Assembly (NCBI GenBank): GCA_023382455.1
Contig: JAHDVX010000004.1
Span: 17,922-81,921, forward strand
DNA from: Flavobacteriales bacterium
GTDB taxonomy: Bacteria > Bacteroidota > Bacteroidia > Flavobacteriales_F > PHOS-HE28
Direction of reading: 5' to 3'
Length of the DNA: 64,000 nt
Below are positions 57,197 to 64,000 of the stretch, in pieces; position 1 is the stretch's first letter; every line of letters begins with the position of its first letter. The position numbers were made by a program, and so were the translations under genes. Below the pieces are notes generated by a model. It was given only the letters and a program-made list of their open reading frames with translations. It was not told the origin of the DNA and ran no database searches.

Positions 57197-58117
57197 ATGC
57201 GTTTCGAGGTGACCACCCTGGGCACCGGCGCCGCACTGCCAGCCCGCGGGCGCTATCCCTCCGCACAGCTGCTCAATATCCATGAGCGCCTGTTCCTGAT
57301 CGACTGCGGCGAAGGCACCCAGGAGCGCCTGCGCATGGCCCAAGTGAACATGGGCCGCATCGAAAGGGTCTTCATCTCGCACATGCACGGGGACCACTAT
57401 CTGGGGCTCATGGGGCTTATCAGCAGCCTGCACCTGCTGGGCCGTACCGCCCCATTGGGCGTTCATGGGCCGCGGGAGCTCCGCGAGGTGATCGAAGTGC
57501 AGCTCCGGGCCTCCGGGACCTACCTCCGCTACCCGCTGCATATCCAGCCCGTGGAACATGTGAGCGGTGCAGTCGTTTTCCGCGACAACCAAGTGGAAGT
57601 GACCGGGTTGGCGCTGCGCCACCGCGTGGAGTGCACCGGCTTCCTTTTCCGCGAGATGCCCGGCCCCCGAAAGCTGCTGAAGGAGAAAGTGGCATCCATT
57701 CCGCACTACGCGCGCCAAGGGGTGAAGATGGGCGGTGACCTGGTGCTGCCCGACGGCAGCGTGGTGCCCAACTCGGAACTTACCGCCCCGCCACCGCCTC
57801 CGCGCAGTTACGCCTATTGTTCGGACACGGCCTACGCGCCCGAGCTGGTGCCCTTCCTGCGCGGCACGGACCTGCTCTACCACGAGGCCACCTTCTCCGA
57901 GGCCCTCGCGGCCCGGGCCAAGGAGACCATGCACAGCACCGCACGCCAGGCCGCCACCTTGGCCCGTGATGCCGGCGTGGGGCAGCTGATGTTGGGGCAT
58001 TTCAGTTCGCGGTACAAGGATGTGTCCGTCCTGCTTCATGAGGCCACCGAGGTCTTTCCGGAAACCCTTTTGTCCGAGGAGGGCAGCACTTTCCAGGTAG
58101 GAAGGCCGCACCTGTGA
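57197..58117 (+). CDS. rnz: ribonuclease Z
   Basis: This 306-aa metallo-beta-lactamase-fold endonuclease trims tRNA 3' ends. It has TLGTGAALPARGRYPSAQ at the start, the zinc motif SHMHGDH, HRVECTGFLF, CSDTAYA and GHFSSRY near the C-terminus. The length and motif order match the short-form ELAC family. Because tRNA-Leu in this window lacks an encoded CCA, Rnz cleavage after the discriminator base is required. ATG 57197 starts directly after the terminator tail. Confidence 0.96.
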   Translation: MRFEVTTLGTGAALPARGRYPSAQLLNIHERLFLIDCGEGTQERLRMAQVNMGRIERVFISHMHGDHYLGLMGLISSLHLLGRTAPLGVHGPRELREVIEVQLRASGTYLRYPLHIQPVEHVSGAVVFRDNQVEVTGLALRHRVECTGFLFREMPGPRKLLKEKVASIPHYARQGVKMGGDLVLPDGSVVPNSELTAPPPPPRSYAYCSDTAYAPELVPFLRGTDLLYHEATFSEALAARAKETMHSTARQAATLARDAGVGQLMLGHFSSRYKDVSVLLHEATEVFPETLLSEEGSTFQVGRPHL

Positions 58118-58148
58118 GCCCGTGCATTGGGGTTCGGGCCGATCACCC

Positions 58149-58156
58149 TAAATTCG
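58149..58156 (+). promoter_or_regulatory. -7-like box TAAATTCG of the NarL-type regulator
   Basis: Seven of eight positions match TAnnTTTG. Transcription would start near 58161-58163, at the left arm of the palindrome. Confidence 0.45.
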
Positions 58157-58160
58157 CCCT

Positions 58161-58183
58161 CTGTTTAGGATCATTCTAAACAG
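58161..58183 (+). promoter_or_regulatory. palindrome CTGTTTAG-N7-CTAAACAG
   Basis: Two perfect 8-bp arms around GATCATT, 10 bp upstream of the regulator start and just after its -7 box. It is likely an operator for the regulator itself, or a hairpin at the 5' end of its mRNA. Confidence 0.55.
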
Positions 58184-58193
58184 TCGGACCCGA

Positions 58194-58868
58194 ATGCTTA
58201 TCAAGACCTTGCTGGCGGACAAGAGCGAGCTCACCTTGGTGGGCCTGCGCGCCATCCTGTCGCCCGTGGAGCGTATCCAGATCGTGGGGGAGGCCCGTGA
58301 TGCGGGCCAGATGCGGAAGATGATCGATCGCCTGGCACCGGACGTGGTGCTGATCGACCACACGGCGGAGGGCTTCGGCGCGGAAGCCGTGCGTGATGCA
58401 CTGCGCCGCGAACCGTCCACGCGTTTCATCGCCATCACCCCGGACCCCTCGCACGTGGCCCTGATGAGCGCGCTCCGTGCCGGGGTCTGCAGTTACATCA
58501 AGAAGGATTGCGGCCGCAACGAGATCATTGATGCGGTGCTGCACACGGGCGATGGCCAGAAGTTCTTCTGCGGGAAGATCCTGCGGGCCATCCAGGCCGC
58601 CTCGTTGGACGTGGACAACCTGTTCGATCAAGACCTGGGCTGCGAGCCGGTGACAGTGAGCGAGCGCGAGGCGCAGATCATCTCCCTGATCGCCGAAGGC
58701 TGCTCCTACACCCGCATTGCCGAGCGCCTGTGCCTGAGCGCCCACACGGTGACCACGCACCGCAAGAACATCATGCAGAAGCTCGGGGTGAACAACACGG
58801 CCGCGCTGGTGCTCTACGCCGTGAAGCACGGCCTGGTCAGCCCCAACAAGTTCCTCTTCAACGCGTAG
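58194..58868 (+). CDS. NarL/FixJ-family response regulator with altered acidic pocket
   Basis: This 224-aa protein has a receiver-like domain and a C-terminal LuxR-type helix-turn-helix (TVSEREAQIISLIAEG, IAERLCLSAHTVTTHRKNIMQKLGV). The usual acidic pair is Asp9-Lys10 (LLADKSELTLVG), so one magnesium ligand is lost; the phosphoacceptor position Asp is present in VVLIDH, and YIKKD keeps the Lys. It may work without phosphorylation or respond to a different signal. There is no kinase beside it. The palindrome upstream suggests autoregulation. Confidence 0.9.
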   Translation: MLIKTLLADKSELTLVGLRAILSPVERIQIVGEARDAGQMRKMIDRLAPDVVLIDHTAEGFGAEAVRDALRREPSTRFIAITPDPSHVALMSALRAGVCSYIKKDCGRNEIIDAVLHTGDGQKFFCGKILRAIQAASLDVDNLFDQDLGCEPVTVSEREAQIISLIAEGCSYTRIAERLCLSAHTVTTHRKNIMQKLGVNNTAALVLYAVKHGLVSPNKFLFNA

Positions 58869-58905
58869 CTTGGGCGCCGAAGTCCGCTGTACAGGCAGCG
58901 ACACG

Positions 58906-59760
58906 ATGCCCTTGTTGATCGGTGATATCGGAGGCAGCAGTTCGCGCTGGGCCATGGTGGCCGGCGTTCGCACGCATATTTGGCAGGACCGCTTCCCCGG
59001 CTTCAACCCGCTTACCGGTGATCCGTTGCCGCTGCAGCAGCAGTTGCGCGAGGTCATTTCGCCTCATCTGCCCAAGGACGTTGGTGCCCTGGAGGTGATG
59101 GCCTACGGGGCCGGATGCGGCGCACCGGCCCGGGCACAGCGCCTGCGCGATGCACTCCTGGCGGTGTGGCCGGATGCACGGATCCTGGTGGGCACGGACC
59201 TGTTGGGGGCGGCACACGGGCTGTATGGCAATTCCAGCGGCGTGGTATTGATCCTGGGAACCGGCATGAACGCGGGCTACTACGATGGCGCGCAGGTTCA
59301 CGCGCGGATGCCGTCGCTTGGTTACATCCTGGGCGATGAAGGCAGCGGTGCCGACATCGGCAAGCATGCCCTGCATGATGCGCTATACGGGCTGATGCCC
59401 GCACCGGTGTTGGCTGACATGCTGCCTGGCGGCTCCGGTCTGCCGGATATCCTGCAAGCGGTGTACAGGTCAACCGGTGCGCAAGCCTACGTGGCCTCCT
59501 TCACCGGGGCGCTGGCGCGCCATGCCGGCGAACCGTACGTGCAAGGCCTGGTGGCTTCCCGCTTTGATGCGCTGGCACGTGTGCTGCAGCGGTTCCATCC
59601 GCCGCCGGAGCTGGGCGAGGTACGCGCCACGGGTTCGGTGGCGCACGGCTTCCGGGATCTCCTGCAGGAGGTGTTCTCCCGCCACGGCATCCGGGTCAAG
59701 GGCGTGGAGCAAGACCCTTTGCAGGGCTTAGTGGCCTTTCATGCGCAACAGCGCGGCTGA
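58906..59760 (+). CDS. BadF/N-acetylglucosamine-kinase-like sugar kinase
   Basis: This 284-aa ASKHA-fold kinase has the phosphate-1 loop GDIGGSSSRW, phosphate-2 LGTGMNAGYY, and GYILGDEGSGADIG. These features match Bacteroidota N-acetylglucosamine or glucosamine kinase-like proteins that recycle amino sugars. The start is ATG 58906 (MPLLIG), 37 bp after the regulator stop, so they may be co-transcribed. Its 3' 65 bp overlap the end of the convergent patatin gene. The substrate is inferred only. Confidence 0.88.
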   Translation: MPLLIGDIGGSSSRWAMVAGVRTHIWQDRFPGFNPLTGDPLPLQQQLREVISPHLPKDVGALEVMAYGAGCGAPARAQRLRDALLAVWPDARILVGTDLLGAAHGLYGNSSGVVLILGTGMNAGYYDGAQVHARMPSLGYILGDEGSGADIGKHALHDALYGLMPAPVLADMLPGGSGLPDILQAVYRSTGAQAYVASFTGALARHAGEPYVQGLVASRFDALARVLQRFHPPPELGEVRATGSVAHGFRDLLQEVFSRHGIRVKGVEQDPLQGLVAFHAQQRG

Positions 59761-62068
59761 GGCCGTCCGGGCCGAGCACCAGGTGTTGAAGGTCACGGAA
59801 GGCGTGCTGGTTGCTGGCCGAGCCGATGGTGTTCAGCACCATTTTGCGCTCCAGCGCGGTGAGGTGCCAGCTGAGGCTGATCTCGCCGTCATCCTGAAGC
59901 CAAAGCTGCAGGTCCACGATGTCCAGGGGCACGGGCATCCAGGCGTCGGCGGTCTTCACCGCGAGGTCGTAGTCCTGGTCCTGGACCTTCACCACGTTGT
60001 TGTAAATGTTCCCGAGCGGTTCGGTGAGCCGGTCGATCAGGTTGCCTCCCACCACCTTCACGGCCAGCTCCCGTTGCTTGTCGCGCATTTGGATGACCAC
60101 CACGCGCCCCACGTTGTCTTTCAGCCAGTGGCGGAAGGTGTAGAGGAAGGAGAGCGTGGTGCGGTAGCCGAAATTGTCGCGCACACCGGCGTCCATCACC
60201 CGCATTTTGGGCTTGCTGGGCAAGGTGACCACCGGGGTGACATAGGGGAACGTGGCGCTCATGCGCAGGGCGCTGGTCAGCTTCAGGTTGCCGGGATCCT
60301 GGCCGGCAAAGAGGCGCATGTACTCGATGCTTTCCGGTTCGGTGGCCGCGATCACGGGCTGGTCGGGCCGGATGTTGGTGAGGTAGGATACCGGCAGTGC
60401 ACTGATCAACAGCCGCCGGCCATCGTTGAGGATCGAGGGGCTGATGACCATCATGGGGGTCTGCGCCATGCGCTCGGCGGCGGCCATGCTGGAGATGGGC
60501 ACGGCGAACAGTCCGTCGGTGAGCTCATCCAATCGGGATTCGAATGCGCCGCCGCGGTCCAGGGTGTAGCTGCGGCCCTGGAATTGCACATCGCGGTAGC
60601 GGATGAACATATCGTTGGTGACCAGGCTGAAGGCGATGGGGTTGAGGATGTCCGCGGCCATGCGCTCCAACGGCACGGGCGTGTCCGGGCTGAGCGGCCC
60701 GCCGCGCCGAGCTTCCAGGTCGAGCTGGCGGTAATAGGCGGCACCGATCAGGCCGCCGCTGCTGCCGGTCATCAGGGCGGTGCGCTGCATCAGGCTTCCG
60801 CCCAGCAGGCTGTCGGCCACTTGCAGGCCCCGGAAGGTCCACAGCATGGCGCGGGAGCCGCCGCCACTGGTGTTGATGATGATGAGCGGGGGCTTCTCCC
60901 CAGCGTGTGGCAGTGCGCTGTTGGCGGCCAGCCAGCGTTCCAAGGTGACCAGGTGCTCCTGCGCATCCCGCCTTGCGGTGGCGGAATCCGTGGCCAATGC
61001 GTGGATCACCTCGCGGGTGTACGGCGCCGGCGCCGTGGTGTAGTTGGGCCCATAGGCCTGCGCATCGGCCAGGAACTTCTGCGTGCGGGTGCTCAGCAGA
61101 TGCAGCGTCAGGAACAGGACAGCTACCAAGGTGACCATCCATCCCTTCATCCAGCTGGTAAGGGCGCTGAAGAGCAGCAGCAGCATGGTGAACAGCAGGA
61201 AGGCGCTGGCCCCTGCGGGGATGGCGAAGAAGGAGACGTCGCTGAAGGCGCCCAAGGCGAGGAACACCACCACCACGGCAATGCCGAAGATGCTGCCGTT
61301 GATGTGGTTCTGCCAGAGCACCGCGCGGAGCAGTTCCTTCTGGTAGTGCATGCTGCTGCGGGCGAGGGCGATGCGCGGCGGCCAGGTGAGGTAGGTCTCC
61401 ACGCGCCATTTGCGCGCACGCTGCTGGCGCCTGAGCCAGCGGCTGGCCTTGCGCTGCTGCAAGCGCTGGGGCGGCACCGCGGGAATGATGTCCTCCATGA
61501 CGGGTTCCGGGCGGAACGTGTCCTCATGGCGCGCCATCATCTGGTGCACGTCCATGTTGGTCCGTGTGAAGTACACCAGGGCCAACAGCAGGAAAAGGCC
61601 GATGCCGATGAGGAACCCCAGCAGGTGCACCGCCACGTCGCCGGCCGGCACGAGCTCCTTGTACAGCTGCAGGCGCGCGGAGCACCACAGGTAGGTGAGC
61701 ACGAAGGCCGCCGGGATGATCCCGTTGTTGATGTTGAACTTCAGGAAAGGGCGGGCCAGCGTGGCCACGAATGGGAAGCGGTAGGCGTGGGCGGTGTAGG
61801 TGAACAGGTTGAAGGCCGTGATGAAGCCGCCCACGGAAAAGCCCAGCATCAGGAAGGACCAGATGTTGGCCGAACCGAAATACTCCGGGTAGAGGAAGAC
61901 GTACGGAATGCCATACTTGAGCCCCACGCCCTGGGTGATGTACCCGAAGAGGAGCAGCCAGCTAAGGAGCGTCAAGTGGTTCTTCTTCAGGTGAAGGACC
62001 AGCAGCTGGAACGGGAAGAAGAACAGCACACGATCCCTGAATTGGAGGATGCGTGTCTTGGTGATCAT
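59696..62068 (-). CDS. membrane-anchored patatin-like phospholipase
   Basis: This 790-aa protein has two groups of membrane helices (about residues 35-180 and 265-330) followed by a patatin domain. The oxyanion loop is NTSGGGSRAML, the nucleophile elbow is MTGSSGGLIG, and the dyad Asp is in VMDAGVRDNFG. Patatins are lipid acyl hydrolases; fusion to a large N-terminal multi-helix membrane part is less usual. A basic cytoplasmic linker (ASRWLRRQQRARKWRVE) precedes the second helix group. It likely acts on membrane lipids at the inner membrane. Both ends of the catalytic dyad are intact. Confidence 0.85.
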   Translation of the reverse strand: MITKTRILQFRDRVLFFFPFQLLVLHLKKNHLTLLSWLLLFGYITQGVGLKYGIPYVFLYPEYFGSANIWSFLMLGFSVGGFITAFNLFTYTAHAYRFPFVATLARPFLKFNINNGIIPAAFVLTYLWCSARLQLYKELVPAGDVAVHLLGFLIGIGLFLLLALVYFTRTNMDVHQMMARHEDTFRPEPVMEDIIPAVPPQRLQQRKASRWLRRQQRARKWRVETYLTWPPRIALARSSMHYQKELLRAVLWQNHINGSIFGIAVVVVFLALGAFSDVSFFAIPAGASAFLLFTMLLLLFSALTSWMKGWMVTLVAVLFLTLHLLSTRTQKFLADAQAYGPNYTTAPAPYTREVIHALATDSATARRDAQEHLVTLERWLAANSALPHAGEKPPLIIINTSGGGSRAMLWTFRGLQVADSLLGGSLMQRTALMTGSSGGLIGAAYYRQLDLEARRGGPLSPDTPVPLERMAADILNPIAFSLVTNDMFIRYRDVQFQGRSYTLDRGGAFESRLDELTDGLFAVPISSMAAAERMAQTPMMVISPSILNDGRRLLISALPVSYLTNIRPDQPVIAATEPESIEYMRLFAGQDPGNLKLTSALRMSATFPYVTPVVTLPSKPKMRVMDAGVRDNFGYRTTLSFLYTFRHWLKDNVGRVVVIQMRDKQRELAVKVVGGNLIDRLTEPLGNIYNNVVKVQDQDYDLAVKTADAWMPVPLDIVDLQLWLQDDGEISLSWHLTALERKMVLNTIGSASNQHAFRDLQHLVLGPDGLSRAVAHERPLSPAKGLAPRP

Positions 62069-62146
62069 GGCTTCAACGGATGGCGCGTGCTTCAGGCAAG
62101 ATACGCGCGATGCGCATCCGGCCGTCAGGCACGTATACGCGATCCG

Positions 62147-63835
62147 TCAAAGTTTGGCCAAGGTGGCCTCCATCACCTCCTTCTCGGTCTGCTCGGCCCG
62201 TGCCTTCAGGGCTTCGGCCTCCTGCATCACGGTGCGCTGGAATTCCGCGTCATCGAAGCCCTTGAAGTTGGTGCGCACATTGAGGTAGGCCGCGAGGGCC
62301 CCGGTGCGGGCACACATCACGCCCACGCCCGCGTCGCTCACGCTGCTGGGCATGCCGATGCTCGCCATGGCCTGTGCCACCTCCATGCTGGCCACGCACA
62401 CGCGCAGGGTCTCCAGCGGCACCAGGATGGCGCCCTTGGTGGCCTCGTGAAGGGCGGTCTTGCGCGCCTGTTTCTCCTCGTCGCTTCCCTTGGGCATCTG
62501 CAGGGCCTGCATGATCCGCTCGTAGGCCCGGGTGTCCTCATCCACCAGTTGAAGCAGGCGCACGCGGTAGCGTTCGGCCTTCTCCGCCCAGGCGCTGAAC
62601 TCTTCCCAACGCTCGTCCCAGCCGCGCTTGTTGGCGCTGAGGTTGGCCACCATCTGGCCCAGGGCCGCACCCATGGACCCCACAATGGCCGCCACCGATC
62701 CACCACCGGGGGCCGGCGTTTCGCGTGCGGTCTCCTCCGTGAAGCGGGTGAGGCTCAGGTTCACCAACGGACTTGCGGCCTCATCCTCCAACTGGTACTC
62801 GATCACCTTCTTGCGCGGGTCGAACGGGGCGAGGTCGTCCAGGCCGAGTGATTTCACGGCGATGTGGATCTTCTCGCGCTCGCTGATCCCCAGGCTGCGC
62901 TGCTGCTTGAGCAGGTAGTGGTCCGCAGCGTCCAACAGGGCTTGCTTGGGGATCAGGCCCACGAGCTCGCTGCCGGTGACGCGGATGCCGCGCTCCTGTG
63001 CGCTCTTGCACGCCTCGTCGAAGGCCACATGCACCGGGGTGACGTCGATGTCGTTCAGGTTGAGCGAGAGCTGTGCGATGCCATACTCCTCGATGAACCA
63101 GCCGATACCCTTCACGGCCTTCAACTTGCCGGGGATGTGCACGGGATTGCCCTGCGCATCGGTGACCACCTTGCCGGTGAGCTTGCCGCCCTCGCGCTTC
63201 ACCCGGCCACTTTCGCGGATGTCGAAGGCGATGGCGTTGGCGCGGCGGGTGCTGGTGGTGTTCAGGTTGATGTTGTAGGCGATCAGGATCTTCCGGGCGC
63301 CCACGGCGGTGGCGCCGCTGCGGCGTACGCTTTCGTTCCATGCGCCAGGGCCGAAGTCCGGCTTCCAGGCAGGGTCGGCCAGTTTCTTCTCCAGCCCTTC
63401 GTACTCCCCGGCGCGGTTGTTCGCCAGGTTGCGGCGCTTCTCCTCGCGGGCCGCGGCCTCGTAGGCGTACACGGGGATGCCGAGCTCGCGCCCGATGCGC
63501 TCGCCGAGCTGGTGGGCGTAGGGCACCAGTTCTTCCAGGGTGATGCCGCTGATGGGCACCAAGGGGCACACGTCGGTGGCGCCGAAGCGCGGGTGCTCGC
63601 CGTGGTGGGCGCTCATGTCGATCAGCTCCTGCGCCTTCTTCACCAGGCGGAAGGCCGCTTCGCACACGGGGCCGGGCTCGCCCACGAAGGTGATCACGGT
63701 GCGGTTGGTGGCTTTTCCGGGGTCCACGTCGAGCAGGCGTACGCCTTCCACGGTCTCCACCACGGCGGCGATGGCGTCGATCTTCGCCCGGTCACGGCCT
63801 TCGCTGATATTGGGAACACATTCAATGATGGGCAT
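62147..63835 (-). CDS. ftcD: bifunctional glutamate formimidoyltransferase / formimidoyl-THF cyclodeaminase
   Basis: This 562-aa protein fuses two steps that end histidine breakdown: transfer of the formimino group from formiminoglutamate to tetrahydrofolate, and its cyclodeamination to methenyl-THF. The first domain (1 to about 335) begins ECVPNISEGRD and holds MSAHHGEHPRFGATDVCPLVP; the second (about 345-562) holds ETPAPGGGSVAAIVGSMGAALG. The fused form occurs in animals and several Bacteroidota. No hut genes are next to it in the window. ATG 63835 (MPIIEC) is used; a longer reading has no similarity. Confidence 0.96.
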   Translation of the reverse strand: MPIIECVPNISEGRDRAKIDAIAAVVETVEGVRLLDVDPGKATNRTVITFVGEPGPVCEAAFRLVKKAQELIDMSAHHGEHPRFGATDVCPLVPISGITLEELVPYAHQLGERIGRELGIPVYAYEAAAREEKRRNLANNRAGEYEGLEKKLADPAWKPDFGPGAWNESVRRSGATAVGARKILIAYNINLNTTSTRRANAIAFDIRESGRVKREGGKLTGKVVTDAQGNPVHIPGKLKAVKGIGWFIEEYGIAQLSLNLNDIDVTPVHVAFDEACKSAQERGIRVTGSELVGLIPKQALLDAADHYLLKQQRSLGISEREKIHIAVKSLGLDDLAPFDPRKKVIEYQLEDEAASPLVNLSLTRFTEETARETPAPGGGSVAAIVGSMGAALGQMVANLSANKRGWDERWEEFSAWAEKAERYRVRLLQLVDEDTRAYERIMQALQMPKGSDEEKQARKTALHEATKGAILVPLETLRVCVASMEVAQAMASIGMPSSVSDAGVGVMCARTGALAAYLNVRTNFKGFDDAEFQRTVMQEAEALKARAEQTEKEVMEATLAKL

Positions 63836-63922
63836 GGGGAATGGTATGATTGGGCCGCGAAGGTACAGGTGCCCACGGACGGGCTGCGAGATCTCTTCGC
63901 CCCGGTAATGGCGCACGCCGGG

Positions 63923-64000
63923 TTACTGCCCGTGCGGCAGCACCATGCTCGCGCCATTGTTCAGCAGGTGGAGGAACACGCTGGTCCAGATGGACCCGGA
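63923..64000 (-). CDS. C-terminal end of a membrane protein, possibly CPBP-family protease (partial)
   Basis: The last 25 codons before a TAA read SGSIWTSVFLHLLNNGASM and a short polar tail. The pattern of hydrophobic helix, His, then Asn-Asn resembles the final conserved motif (HxxxN) of CPBP/Abi intramembrane proteases. The rest of the gene lies beyond the window, so this remains a guess. Confidence 0.45.
   Translation of the reverse strand, partial: SGSIWTSVFLHLLNNGASMVLPHGQ

Noticed and set aside
59741-62851. 1036-codon open frame on the plus strand
   Set aside because: It mirrors the patatin and ftcD genes, both supported by clear motifs; the translation is His/Gln/Gly-rich without any fold.
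1-64000. CRISPR array, cas genes, rRNA operon or prophage
   Set aside because: No regularly spaced repeats of 25-40 bp, no Cas motif, no rRNA sequence and no phage structural gene was seen.

Overview
The window reads as a chromosomal piece of a GC-rich Bacteroidota, most like an uncultured Flavobacteriales-type lineage. The support is seven secreted proteins ending in a type IX secretion (T9SS) sorting domain, Bacteroidota -7 promoter boxes of the form TAnnTTTG instead of Shine-Dalgarno-led starts, a fused FtcD, a SusD-free GH92 mannosidase, and LytS/LytTR and STAS regulators. This is inference from gene content; no 16S rRNA gene or ribosomal protein gene is present.

Positions 1-14005 are an accessory defence island with every gene on the minus strand. 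In transcription order it runs: DinD-like protein, a 53-aa orphan ORF, a PLD-SNF2 helicase, a DUF4391 protein, two overlapping unknown genes (374 and 135 aa), the type III methyltransferase Mod, a 55-aa relic ORF, a tripartite HipB-HipS-HipT kinase toxin module, the type III restriction subunit Res, and a 32-aa ORF coupled to Res. The hipBST promoter holds three 18-bp palindromic operators spaced exactly 40 bp apart. Res starts only 11 bp after hipT, so restriction may be transcribed from the antitoxin-controlled promoter. An extended helicase/DUF4391/Mod/Res operon thus appears to carry two nested modules, and near-identical 17-bp direct repeats lie just outside its two ends.

Positions 14291-30275 hold malic enzyme, a lemA-DUF2207 membrane pair, T9SS cargo, a four-helix-bundle protein, an orphan paaZ, a LytS-type kinase with its LytTR regulator, a T9SS esterase, a SulP transporter and tRNA-Leu(GAG). 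The intergenic spaces are rich in dispersed repeats, including a MITE-like element with terminal inverted repeats and a duplicated tRNA 3' end.

Positions 30276-64000 are mostly housekeeping and secreted functions: serine hydrolase, rhomboid protease, GH92, M1 peptidase, XerD, AroQ and AroC, a glycosyltransferase, RlmD, PrfC, a sugar dehydrogenase, PyrR-PyrB, a STAS protein, RNase Z, a NarL-type regulator, a sugar kinase, a membrane patatin and bifunctional FtcD. Ten genes across the window share a -7-like box exactly four bases upstream of the start codon, which points to widespread leaderless mRNAs.
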